Shown here one piece after another: positions 1-9,649 of a stretch of DNA of 64,000 nt. The stretch lies in NCBI RefSeq assembly GCF_021730395.1, contig NC_069362.1, positions 87,374,001 to 87,438,000 on the forward strand, read 5' to 3'. The notes below the pieces were generated by a model, which saw only the letters and a program-made list of their open reading frames with translations, did not search any database and was not told the origin of the DNA. The stretch is from Mercenaria mercenaria (taxonomy: Eukaryota > Mollusca > Bivalvia > Venerida > Veneridae). Numbering within the stretch: the stretch's first letter is position 1; each line of letters starts with the position of its first letter. The position numbers and the translations under genes are program-made.

Positions 1-499
1 ATAGTTTTGACCTTACAAAACATTTACTGTTACAGGACATGATTAATGCCAAAACAAAAAAAATAACACAAATACATACCTAGAATATCTTGTACAGTAA
101 CAGAATAATCAGCATAGTTGACCTTACAAAACATTTACTGTTACAGGACATGATTAATGCCAAAACAAAAAAATAACACAAATACATACCTAGAATACCT
201 TGTACAGTAACAGAATAATCAGCATAGTTGACCTTACAAAACATTTACTGTTACAGGACATGATTAATGCCAAAACAAAAAAAATAACACAAATACATAC
301 CAAGAATATCTTGTACAGTAACAGAATAATCAGCATAGTTGACCTTACAAAACATTTACTGTTACAGGACATGATTAATGCCAAAACAAAAAACAACACA
401 AATACATACCTAGAATATCTTGTACAGTAACAGAATACTCAGCATAGTTTTGACCCTACAAAACATTTACTGTTACAGGATATGATTAATGCCAAAACA
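1..499 (-). repeat. Tandem array of ~110-bp exon-2-tail/donor units (intron 2 of cyclase gene)
   Basis: Four full units and a partial one; the landmark AGCATAGTT recurs at 111, 221, 332 and 441 (spacing 109-111). Read on the minus strand, each unit contains TATTCTGTTACTGTACAAGA, TATTCTAG or TATTCTTG, then GTATGTATTTGTG. This matches the end of exon 2 (…VTVQDIL), its splice donor and the first intronic bases. In several units AAG GTC AAC TAT GCT GAT TAT remains in the exon-2 frame (KVNYADYSVTVQDIL). Each unit is preceded by CATGTCCTGTAACAG, a weak acceptor-like sequence. The long open frames across the array are by-products of a period near a multiple of three and are not separate genes. Confidence 0.85.
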
Positions 500-2080
500 A
501 ACAAGAGGACCATGATGGTCCTGAATCGCTCACCTCTTCCCACATGACCTAGTTTTGAGTAGGACGTCGTTTTTTCTATTATTTGACATAGTGACCCAGT
601 TTTAAACTTGACCTAGATATTATCAAGATAAAAATTCTGACCAATTTTCATGAAGATCCATTGAAAAATATGGTCTCTAGAGAGATCACAAGGTTTTTCT
701 ATTATCTGACCTATTGACCTAGTTTTCGAAGGTACGTGACCCTGTTTTTTACGTTATCTAGATATCATCAATTTGAAAATTCAGATCAATTTTCATGAAG
801 ATCCATTGAAAAATATGGCCTCTAAAGAGGTCAAAAGATTTTAATAATTTTAGACCTACTGACCTAGTTTTTGACCGCAGTTGACCCAGTTTCAACTCTG
901 ACCTAGATATCATCAAGATGAACATTCAGACCAACTTTCATACAGATCCCATGAAAAGTATGGCATCTAGAGAGGTCACAAGGTTTTTTATATTATTTGA
1001 CCTACTGACCTAGTTTTGTAAGGTACCTGACCCAGTTTCAAACTTAACCTAGATATCATCAAGATGAACATTCTGACCTATTTTTATGGAGATCCATTCA
1101 CAAGTATGGCCTCTAGAGAGGTGACAAGGTTTTTCTATTTTTAGACCTACTGACCTAGGGTTTGATCGCACATGACCCTGTTTCGAACTTGATCTAGATA
1201 TCATCAAGATAAACATTCAGACCAATTTTCATACAGATCCCATGAAAAATATGGCCTTTAGAGAGGTCACAAGGTTTTTCTATTATCTGACCTACTGACC
1301 TAGTTTTTAGCGGCATGTGACCCACTTTCGAACTTGACCTAGAGATCATCAAGATGGACATTCAGCCCAATTTTCATACAGATCCCATAAAAATTTTGGC
1401 CTCTAGAGAGGTCACAAGGTTTTTCTATTATTTGACCTACTGTCCTAGTTTTTGAAGGTACATAACCCATTTTCGAACTTGACCTAGATATCATCAAGAT
1501 AAATATTCTGATAAATTTTCATGAAGATCTCATGAAATATATGGCCTCTAGAGAGGTCACAAGGTTTTTCTATTCTTAGAACTACTGACCTAGTTTTTGA
1601 CCGCACGTGACTCAGTTTCAAACTTGACCTAGATATCATCAAGATAAACATTCAGACAAACTTTCATACAGATCCCATGAAAAATATGGCCTTTAGAGAG
1701 GTCACAAGGTTTTTCTATTATTTGACCTACTGACCTAGTTTTAGACGGTGTGTAACCCAGTTTCAAACCTGACCTAGATATCATCAAGATGAACGTTCTG
1801 ACCAATTTTCATGAAGATCTTGTGAAATATATGGCCTCTAGAGAGGTCACAAGGTTTTTCTATTTTCAGACCTACTGACCTAGTTTTTGAAGGCACGTGA
1901 CACAGTTTCGAACCTGACCTAGATACTATCAAGATGAACATTCTGACCAACTTTCATAAAGATCCCATGAAGCAAAAGTTTACGGACGGACGCACGCACG
2001 CACGCACGGACGACGGACGACGGACGACGGACACCGCGCGATCACAAAAGCTCACCTTGTCACTTTGTGACAGGTGAGCT
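500..2080 (+). mobile_element. Hairpin-ended, tandem-bodied element (Helentron/HINE- or pearl-like), family A
   Basis: The left end AACAAGAG runs into a hairpin GGACCATGATGGTCC (507-521), then the box TCGCTCACCT. The body is about nine degenerate ~150-bp units carrying ATTTGACCTACTGACCTAG, CTAGATATCATCAAGAT and CTCTAGAGAGGTCACAAGG. It then passes through a GGACG/CGCACGCA-rich stretch (1985-2035) and ends in a long hairpin AGCTCACC…GGTGAGCT (2049-2080) followed by AAAAA. No protein is encoded, so it is non-autonomous. Tandem cores with a 3' hairpin resemble Helentron-associated HINEs and oyster pearl elements; that assignment is inference. It splits the exon-tail array. Confidence 0.72.
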
Positions 2081-2089
2081 AAAAACAAC

Positions 2090-2200
2090 ACAAATACATA
2101 CCAAGAATATCTTGTACAGTAACAGAATAATCAGCATAGTTTTGACCTTACAAAACATTTACTGTAACAGGGCATGATTAATGCCACCCACGTCCCCTAA
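2090..2200 (-). repeat. Displaced exon-tail unit
   Basis: A further copy of the ~110-bp unit lies to the right of the hairpin-ended element. It has TATTCTTG followed by GTATGTATTTGTG on the minus strand, and AAGGTCAAAACTATG, two bases longer than the in-frame version. Confidence 0.8.
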
Positions 2201-2217
2201 AAAACAAAACAAACTGT

Positions 2218-2407
2218 TACCTGACCTAGATACTATCAAGATGAACATTCTGACCAACTTTCATAAAGATCCCATGAAAAATGTGACCTCTAGAGTGGTC
2301 ACAAGCAAAAGTTTGCGGACGGACGGCACGCACGCACGCACGCACGGACGACGGACACCGCGCGATCACAAAAGCTCACCTTGTCACTTTGTGACAGGTG
2401 AGCTAAA
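2218..2407 (+). repeat. Second copy of the element's 3' end
   Basis: Repeats 1905-2083 almost exactly: CTGACCTAGATACTATCAAG, the CGCACG-rich run and the terminal hairpin. It is directly followed by another exon-tail unit. It arose by local duplication of element end plus unit rather than by a new insertion. Confidence 0.7.
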
Positions 2408-2409
2408 AA

Positions 2410-2520
2410 CAACACAAATACATACCAAGAATATCTTGTACAGTAACAGAATAATCAGCATAGTTTGGACCTTACAAAAAACATTTACTGTTACAGGACA
2501 TGATTAATGCCAAAAATACA
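2410..2520 (-). repeat. Displaced exon-tail unit next to exon 2
   Basis: Another unit, adjoining the true exon 2 end at 2543. Its minus strand again carries exon-like VTVQDIL codons and a GTATGT donor. Together with 2218-2407 it forms a higher-order copy of 1905-2200, offset about 323 bp. Confidence 0.8.
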
Positions 2521-2542
2521 ACAACAAAACACCAATACATAC

Positions 2543-2736
2543 CTAGAATATCTTGTACAGTTACAGCATAATCAGAGTTATTCGTGACCTTGTTGCGAAT
2601 GTCTATTACTACTCCAGGACCAATAAGCCTTTCAGGCGGAATCTCTTCAAGTGTCTGCCGACCACTGCCGAAATGAATCGGGGCGTCTATGTGTGTACCT
2701 TGATGTTCGTAGTACTCAATCTTTTTGAATGCAATC
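2543..2736 (-). CDS. Cyclase-family protein, coding exon 2 (metal-site exon)
   Basis: Continues the preceding exon across a 458-base intron. The acceptor reads TTTATATTTTTCAG and the donor GTATGT (2542 downward). In frame with exon 1 it encodes about 64 residues, including EHQGTHIDAPIHF, the HxGTHxDxPxHF signature whose His and Asp residues bind the catalytic metal in this family. It then gives LEEIPPERLIGPGVVIDI and ends DYAVTVQDIL. The exon ends in phase 1. Later exons must lie beyond base 1. The last ~58 bases, the donor and the start of intron 2 are the template of the tandem array that fills intron 2. The opening frame plus metal motif in order makes this a live host gene rather than a chance ORF. 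Confidence 0.85.
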
Positions 2737-3194
2737 CTGAAAAATATAAACGATATTTACATTTATATTTAAAACATTAATAATTTTTGTCACCTTTTAG
2801 CTCAATTACAGAAAATTTGATACTTTTATAAGGTAATTCAACTACAAAGAACTGATTATCCAAGAGATCGATAAATCAAACGCATTTACTTTTCTAGGTC
2901 TACCCACAGAAACATTTATAGAACTCCTATCTAAAATGTGATTATCTTTTTCGTTTCATCTCGATTAACTTTAGATAAAGTAACTTTAATTCATCGATTT
3001 CTTTCATTGTATATGTAAGAAGTCTTTCTGGTTTCTATTTTGTTTTGAATGTATATCAATTCATACTTTTTATGAACTGATATCTTAAGAACGTTTCGCA
3101 ATTTTTTGCATTGTAACTTGGTTCGAGACATTTTATTAAGTTTCACGCAAAATCAATTCTTCAATTTGTAATATTTATTATAATTCGAACTCAC

Positions 3195-3379
3195 CACATT
3201 TCATCAATGAATTGCGCAGCCAAGGTGTCCATTTTAAAGTATGTGAAGTTTTCAAGACCAAGCCAGCCTAATGGATATTTGGGAACATCTTTATCATAAG
3301 TATGTGTTAAGTCAACAACCTTGCGGGCTTGAATGAACTGGAGAGTTGTAAACAGCAACAAACAGTATTTCAGTACCAT
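3195..3379 (-). CDS. Secreted cyclase / kynurenine formamidase-family protein, coding exon 1
   Basis: First coding exon of a metal-dependent hydrolase-like protein of the cyclase family (Pfam Cyclase; relatives are bacterial kynurenine formamidase KynB and isatin hydrolase). Reading leftward from base 3379, the ATG sits in a strong context (CACACCATGG). It is followed by a signal-peptide-like stretch MVLKYCLLLFTTLQFIQA, then RKVVDLTHTYDKDVPKYP, which is the family's typical opening (V-x-DLTH). The exon ends in ATGTG before a consensus donor GTGAGT (3194 downward), phase 2, and joins exon 2 to restore a Trp codon. The signal peptide implies secretion or a vesicular site. The substrate is not knowable from this sequence. 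Upstream, TTTCCAG about 20 bases before the ATG could be the acceptor of a 5'-UTR intron. Confidence 0.82.
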
Positions 3380-3593
3380 GGTGTGATGACAAACTGGAAA
3401 GGAAAGTTATGATAACTTCCTTCGTCAAATTGTCGATTTCATTCCCTGTTGGGAAATGTTACTGAAGAGTTGCATCTTCTAAGAGCGATAACATCTAAAC
3501 TGATTAACCTTTACCCTGCTAAGTTTCTATAATGAACTTGTCCATCTTTCAATTTAAACAGTACCATTAACTGTTAAAAGGGATGAATACTAA

Positions 3594-3712
3594 AAAGATA
3601 CGGACTGAATGGCGAACAGTGCAGGCCATGATCAGACTACACGGATGAGCAGGCTGATCATAATCTGCACTGGTCGCAAAGGCAAAATCAATCGTGTCCA
3701 GCATGGGTTAAA
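3594..3712. mobile_element. Fragment of a GAACAGTGCAG / CTGCACTGGTCGC foldback MITE
   Basis: GGCGAACAGTGCAGGCC on the left faces ATCTGCACTGGTCGCAAAG on the right, around CAGACTACACGGATGAGCAG. The layout is like the better preserved element at 38466-38684 and the scrap at 40930-40990. Confidence 0.5.
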
Positions 3713-4233
3713 ATGAATTATTTCTACAAAATTGATTCAATGTATAAGTATTTACCATCTTCTTGTAATAATTTAATACATTTTAATATGGTACTGAGGC
3801 CAGGTAAAAATGGTGTTGATCTCATTATAAATGAAAATCAAGACGAAAGACAGAAAACATTTTTTGTTGAGGTCATGTTCTTTTTGTATATTAAAAGTTT
3901 TTGCAAGCAGGCAGTATTCTGCCTAAAGTTGTCACCAAGTATCTTTTCAGTTTCCCAGTATGCATTTAAAACATAAACATGAGAACCAATTCAAATAATA
4001 AATAAAAGACACGTGATCTCAGAGGACTATTATTTAAAAACATGAAAGTATGAAAGAATATAACGAATAACGAAAATATATATAACTTGTCATTGATTAC
4101 TCATTACTCTATAACTATGTGGCTGTGTTTGTGGTGCTCTGTGCTTCCGAGAAATCTACCCTTACCTTTTATCTTTTGCTATAGTTCTAATCATATCTGG
4201 GTGGATGAGTTTATCAGTATCACTGAGTATCAC

Positions 4234-4340
4234 ATTCAGGTAAATTTTACAATACTGCTACTCCGCATCTAGATTTAGCAAGAGCTGATCTATGTGGAAA
4301 TGGAAGACTTTGTTTACAGTATTGTAAAATTTACCTGAAT
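4234..4340. repeat. Perfect 24-bp inverted repeat at the edge of the LINE remnant
   Basis: ATTCAGGTAAATTTTACAAT… at 4234-4257 is exactly complementary to 4317-4340, with a 59-bp loop. One arm lies in the LINE tail. It could be the scar of an inverted 5' end formed during integration. Confidence 0.75.
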
Positions 4341-4712
4341 ATGATAGAACATGCCCATTATGTTCAAAAGCTATATAATCTGAATTACACGTACGTTTAG
4401 AATATCCTACATATTTAGATGACAGCAGGTTATTGTTTGAAAAAGCTGACATTATGAACAGCAATTTTGTAGTACTCAGTGATATTGATGAGCTGCCCGG
4501 TAATGACAATCTGATTTTCAAAACTGATTGGATTTTACTTGGTATGTCCTGTGTATTTTTTGCACTTTCGTCTCTCCGAAAATTTTTGAATATGATATAT
4601 TTGTTGTAATACATTCCCACAGTCTGAGGAATTTATTTAATCATGTTGTTACAATTATGTAACCTGATCGCAAATAAAAGTAGTAGTTGTTGTTGTTGTT
4701 GTTGTTGTAATA
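4300..4712 (+). mobile_element. LINE 3' remnant with (TTG)n tail
   Basis: Plus-strand codons near 4350 read CPLCS, followed by SELH and then LDDSRLLFEKADIMNSNF and LPGNDNLIF. This is the cysteine-knuckle C-terminus typical of many mollusc non-LTR retrotransposons. The copy then passes through a short 3' region with AATAAAAG and ends in a (TTG)n run (4686-4708). It is 5'-truncated: only the post-RT tail remains and stop codons interrupt it. The family could be CR1- or I-like, which is not decidable here. Confidence 0.55.
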
Positions 4713-5571
4713 TAATTTTTTTTTTAAATGTTAGAATATATCTTAGTTAAATACATAAAAGCAATGTTAATTAGTCTTTCTCATATCTGATATGAGATGA
4801 TAAATGTTTTAAATCATATATTTAATTATAACAGCTTTTGCTTAGATTGTCATGAGAAGGTCTTACGAGTACACTCCCTGTTTTAACTACATTTTAACAG
4901 ACAGTAATTGCCGTCTTTCTTATATCTAGCAAATACTCTCTGTAAGATTAACATTATTGTTTTGTCTTTTAGTGTTGATATGTAAATACTTCACATAGGT
5001 TACACATGCTAGAATAATGTTTTCAAGTCACAACTGATAAGGGTTACATAGATAATGTAAGAAATGTACATGGTTTTATCATCTATTCTTTTTTAACGGT
5101 ATATGAATATCTTAGATTACAAAAGGGAATATTCCTTGCTTCTCTTAATATCATTGAAATAAGAATTATCTTTTGAAAGATGATAAAGTGTTTATTTTAG
5201 AAATAGTCTCATGTAATTCAAAATTGAATGACTTTGTGCAATTTACACTGTTTTATTATGTAAGATAAGATAAGAGATAAAATATGTATATTATAGTCTC
5301 ACTCTGCATAAATGTTACATTTACACATAAAATATTCATGCAAACCTTTCTTAAAAGAAATATGAGAGACTAGGAGAACAAATATCTATTACAGAATTAA
5401 ACTTTTATAAGTTTTATATCTATCATTAAAACTTTAAAAGGATTTTATACAATTCACAGTAAAATCTCCATCTACTAAAAAGAAAAATATGTAGATATTA
5501 CACATTACATGTATATACACACCAACATGTCTTTAGCCCTTGGATACAGACAGACTGAATCAGGCACCCCC

Positions 5572-5667
5572 CCCCCCTCCCCCCACTCCAAAAAAAAAAA
5601 ACAAAAGAAAAACAAAAAAAAAAACTGAAGACTACTGTATAAGTAATTGATGTACATTGATGAGGCG

Positions 5668-5695
<28 letters not shown>
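5572..5695. repeat. Low-complexity cluster: poly-C, poly-A and (AAAT)n
   Basis: A C run at 5568-5583 is followed by A-rich sequence to 5624 and seven AAAT repeats at about 5668-5693. Open frames across it are not credible. Confidence 0.8.
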
Positions 5696-5698
<3 letters not shown>

Positions 5699-5873
5699 GC
5701 TACAAATTAAGACCATAGAATAATTTATAGTTTTATAGTTTTCAATAGAAGTACAGAACTAATCATCGGCCAACAGAAGCGTCGATAAAAATAAATTGAA
5801 AAAGTAATGAACATAGATAAAACTGTGTTCGTTTATATAACTTATTTTGAAGAACATAGTTAATGATATTCGT

Positions 5874-6140
5874 TATGTCTCCCACCACACAGTGGTGTGG
5901 GAGACATATTGATTTACTCCAGTCTGTCTGTCTGTCTGTCTCTGTGTGTGTCTGTCACAAAGCTTGTCCGCACTCTAAGTCGAACATGTCTCATCCGATC
6001 TTCACCAAACTTGAACTAAATGTGTCTGCGAATAAGTGCTCGTCCAAGTTCGATAACTAGCCAAATCGGCTTAGGCATTTCGGAATTATGGCCCTTGAAT
6101 TACCAAAAACACTCAGATTTCTTGCACAGTTTTGCCCCCA
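5874..6140 (-). mobile_element. Hairpin-ended element fragment, TGTCTCCCAC family
   Basis: A strong hairpin TATGTCTCCCACCAC…GTGGTGTGGGAGACATA (5874-5908) is followed by (CTGT)n at 5925-5955. Next come ATCTTCACCAAACTTG and GGAATTATGGCCCTTGAATT, phrases common in bivalve repeats. By analogy with the other hairpin-ended elements this is the 3' end of a minus-oriented copy. The 5' end is not found. Confidence 0.55.
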
Positions 6141-6429
6141 AACCGGCGTCCTTTTGGTGTCAAGAAATTACATATTACAATCATAATAAATATCAAACAA
6201 ACATGCATATCAAAGTACAAAAGTAATAATTATATACAATCATGATGACATATCAACAGAAATGCCTAAATGTATGAAACTATATCATTTGAGAATAAAT
6301 ATCAAGAAGCTAATTCTGTGTTCTACTGCTCAGTCTTCCATGTCAATTTTTTTTTACTGTTTTCTTTTTCTTATTGTTTTTTAACACTCGTTCAATATTC
6401 TAATTCTCTGATATCAAAATCAAACAGTC

Positions 6430-7400
6430 TATAATGTAATCATATGAGTCGTAACAAATCGATATTTCCGTAATGCGAATATTCTAACTCGTTTTCAGAC
6501 ATGCCTCTCAACAATTTTACTGTAAACATTTTTTTATTAAGCGATTTGATACTTGTAATGCAATTGTCTGTAAGGATTGTATCTAATTCACTGAAAAAGA
6601 TTTCTCGTCGTACAGCACTAATTGAACATTTTGTTATAACGTGAAACAAAAAATCAACGAATGGCATATCACAGTTAACACATAAGTCTCCTGTTAAGTC
6701 TACGGATCTTGTCCATATTTTTGCTATTATATCTCTTTTAAGTCTGTGCGATTTGTTTTCATACACTTTATAAACTATGGTGGGTTTGATGTCAGTCTGT
6801 ATTATTTTGAAATAATCAAACTCGGGGTCTTCATTTAAACGTTCCTGCCACAATGTATATTCTGCTCTACTTATAGTCCCTTAACGTTTGATTTCCATAT
6901 CATTTTAGGCAGTATGTCCTGTCGGAGAAGTAGTCATTACTGATGTGTTGTAGTTTGTAATTTTTTTTAGCAGTTTGCAAATATCAGGGATGAACCCGCT
7001 TATTACCGACATCTCGTCTGCCACATGCATAATGTATTAGCGCACGAATAAGTTGTTAGTAACTTAGTAGTTAGGGTTAATATTCTGTGTAGAAACAGAC
7101 ATTTTCTTTTTTCGACTTCGGACGAGAGTCTATTTATTCCTAGCATGGCTTCACACATATCCGAGCGTGTTGAGACGTGAAAACATTAAATCTTTTTTAT
7201 AACAAAATGTTGTAGTCGGTTTATTCTATCGATATCAGCTATTGTCAAACCATTCCATAACTCAGAGCCATACATGGTAATTGGTACGATAACATTTTTG
7301 TACAGACTGGTTGCTGTTACGGGATTTAATCCTTGTGGATGTAGCCCGAGGCTAGCCATTGCGAAAAAGGAGATTTTTTGCTTTTTGACAGCGTTCTTCT
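6430..7400 (-). mobile_element. LINE fragment: RT C-terminus and cysteine knuckle
   Basis: On the minus strand from about 7390, codons read KISFFAMASLGLHPQGLNP, then VIVPITMYGSELWNGLT, then INRLQHFVIKKI. This is the conserved post-RT segment of non-LTR retrotransposons (GLNP…LYK…P…YG-ELW…RLQ). After a broken stretch, an open frame at 6853-6440 (137 residues) carries LCVNCDMPF…H…C, the terminal cysteine knuckle, and ends SENELEYSHYGNIDLLRLI. The catalytic RT core is missing, so the copy is 5'-truncated, and stops separate the two parts. The 137-residue frame should not be taken as a host gene. Confidence 0.7.
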
Positions 7401-8081
7401 ATGCGGATATTGACTTTCCTGTCTAATTCCTAAGTGGGTAGTATATTTTACCTCATTTAAACGCATATCACCATAAAATATGCAAATGTATGCATAAACA
7501 GAACGATGTGTAAGGTTTAAAGCAGTACACGCAAAATGTATGCACAGGTAAGCTCAGTATAAATGTATACTAACACTAATAAACTGGAAGATGTTTTAAT
7601 AAATGAATGCCATACATGACAAGACATTTTGTTATGAATACAGCTCTGCACACTCAGTTAGTAATTAGTCAAGATGAGGATTTTCCGTATTTAAAGTTAG
7701 TATCTAAAAATAAACTATTTTTGTGAAAGATGCGCATTAAGTATCTTTAAACATTTTAGAAACTTTCCTTTTCATATCCATCAGTATCGACGGCGTAAGA
7801 TTTTAATATTTCACTTTATTATCGTCACGAATTAATGATATAAATATTAGTTTTCTTTTTCCTACGGAACACTAACTTGGCCATCAACATTTTATAAAAG
7901 TGAACTTTATCTTTTTGACAATAAATGTGACATGATTAAACAAACTACAATACATCTTAACTCCCTGAGGCCGATATCGTAACATACCTGCTGCGGCGGG
8001 ATAAGAATTACCACCTGACGTCGAAGAACATTATCTAACCTTATCATAATCACACTCGCATACAGTCAGTTGAAATAATGC

Positions 8082-8147
8082 AGGGATTAACTTGGGTGTA
8101 AACTGAAATCATGATTAACTTGGGTGTAAACTGAAATATACATTGAA
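8082..8147. repeat. Short direct duplication, ~32 bp
   Basis: GATTAACTTGGGTGTAAACT occurs at about 8092 and again at about 8114, giving two adjacent copies. The flanking 7.4-9.0 kb is otherwise AT-rich with no recognisable gene. Confidence 0.75.
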
Positions 8148-9078
8148 ATTTTCACTTCGAAATATTCATAATTTTAACACACCTACTGCGTTTAATAGAT
8201 ATTTGAACATTGAATTCCCATAAATAGAAATGCATCATTAACACTGAATATTTACATCAGCATTACATAAATTTACACCCGTTTTTGTGTTAATATCAGT
8301 GGTTTATTTTGATGTATAATCTATTTCTAAACATGTACACAAATGTTGTGTGTCACGCGCTGAGACAGTTAAGTTGTAATATTTACATCCATCTTTGAAT
8401 AATTATTTAAGTTACAAACATGCGTTTATTTACATATACTTTTTTGTATTTTATGAAACATGCTTTGTTGTGTTATTTTTTTATCCATTTGTATCGTATG
8501 TAATGTAAGTGTACCAATATTTCAGCCTTCTAAAACTTAACATTTTCCGACCATTCATTTATCTGATAATGGAATCGCATCGTCGGAATCATCATCCGAA
8601 CTGATATTTCAGAATCAGCATGATAATAAATAAATATTTTCATCATTTTAAGAAAGATTTCTGGCCGACGACATTATTTTACTCTTTTGAAATACAGTAT
8701 GAACGAAACACAGCGGAGATCGTCTTTTTATTTCATTTACATTACCGCATAGTTACAGACATTTATTTTAACAAGGGAACTAATTATTAGCACAACTAGT
8801 AATTATTACATCAAAGAAATAATAGCCAGTATGCAAAGAAATTTTGCTTTTGTCAGGATTATCAAAAATCAACAAGTACTTATCGCAATCATCATGATCT
8901 CGGTGCCGCGACTATACTCGTCAATCGCCGTCCTGGGGAGTCCTGATAACGCGCGTATAGTCGCATATCGACGCTACAGGGGTAGAAAATATAACGCCTA
9001 TAGCCGCATTTCGGCCCCAGGGAGTTAATAAGGAGAGATTTATATACTTCTCAAATCGCTTGCCTTTCGACGATGTGA

Positions 9079-9342
9079 GGGGCCTCCGTGGCCGAGTGGT
9101 TAAGGTCGCTGACTTAAAATCACTTGCCCCTCATCGATGTGGGTTCGAGCCTCACTTTCTTCGTGTGAGGAAGCCATCCAGCTGGCTTACGGAAGTTCGG
9201 CGGTTCTACCAAGGAGCCCGCTCGTGATGAAATAATCCACGGAAGGGCACCTGGGGTCTTCTTCCACCATCAAAGCTGGAAAGTCGCCAAATGACCTATA
9301 ATTGTGTCGGTGTGACGTTAAACATAACAAAACAAAAACAAA
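9079..9342 (+). mobile_element. tRNA-derived SINE, full-length
   Basis: The head has an A box TGGCCGAGTGGTTAAGG and a B box GGGTTCGAGCC about 35 bases apart, as in a Leu/Ser-type tRNA. A long body follows (GAAGCCATCCAGCTGGCTTA, GGTTCTACCAAGG, GTGATGAAATAAT), then the tail GTGTCGGTGTGACGTTAAAC and an A-rich end. It is not a tRNA gene: the acceptor stem does not close and the body continues for ~200 bases. A minus-strand copy lies at 49511-49774. Confidence 0.85.
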
Positions 9343-9530
9343 TTCACCGATGTGGGTTTGAGCCTTGCCAAGGGCGTTGAAATCCTCATATGAGGAAGTC
9401 ATCGAGCTGGCTTACCGGAGGGCGATGGTTCTACCAAGGTGCCCGCCAGTGATGAAATAATTCACGGAGTTGCACCTGGGTTCTGCATCTATACCTGAAG
9501 CTGGAAAATCGCCAAATGGCTTTTTATTAC
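9343..9530 (+). mobile_element. Head-truncated second copy of the same SINE
   Basis: It starts inside the B box (GATGTGGGTTTGAGCC) and repeats the body phrases GGTTCTACCAAGG and GTGATGAAATAAT, diverged from the copy on its left. The tail is degraded. Confidence 0.75.
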
Positions 9531-9554
9531 AGTAAACGAATAAATATCAAAGAG

Positions 9555-9645
9555 CGGGCGCGGCGGTCCAGTGTTAACATAATCTGGTTACAAAACCGTG
9601 GATCGTGAGTTTGATTTCCGACTCTTCCAATAAAAATAACAAAAA
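9555..9645 (+). mobile_element. SINE scrap with B-box-like sequence
   Basis: GTGGATCGTGAGTTTGATTT resembles the B-box region of the SINE at 33145-33215 (ATCGTGGGGTCGTGAGTTCG). It ends in an A-rich AATAAAAATAAC run. Confidence 0.45.
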
Positions 9646-9649
9646 TAAC

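Noticed and set aside
1-499. Regular repeats that could look like a CRISPR array or a repetitive protein gene on both strands
   Set aside because: Units are about 110 bp, contiguous and without unique spacers, in a eukaryotic intron. The long frames on both strands result from the period, and the homology is to exon 2 in another frame.
2181-2507. 108-residue plus-strand frame
   Set aside because: It runs through the duplicated element end and an exon-tail unit read backwards; no domain.
4258-4620. 120-residue minus-strand frame as a gene
   Set aside because: It is antisense to a LINE 3' remnant and has no recognisable domain.
6440-6853. 137-residue frame as a host zinc-finger gene
   Set aside because: It lies directly downstream of LINE post-RT motifs on the same strand and matches the LINE terminal cysteine knuckle.
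8831-9028. 65-residue Arg/Tyr-rich frame before the SINE
   Set aside because: No recognisable motif, no splice context and no support for coding.
9079-9342. Possible tRNA-Leu/Ser gene
   Set aside because: A and B boxes are good, but the acceptor stem does not close, the sequence continues into a SINE body, and copies occur at 9343 and 49511.
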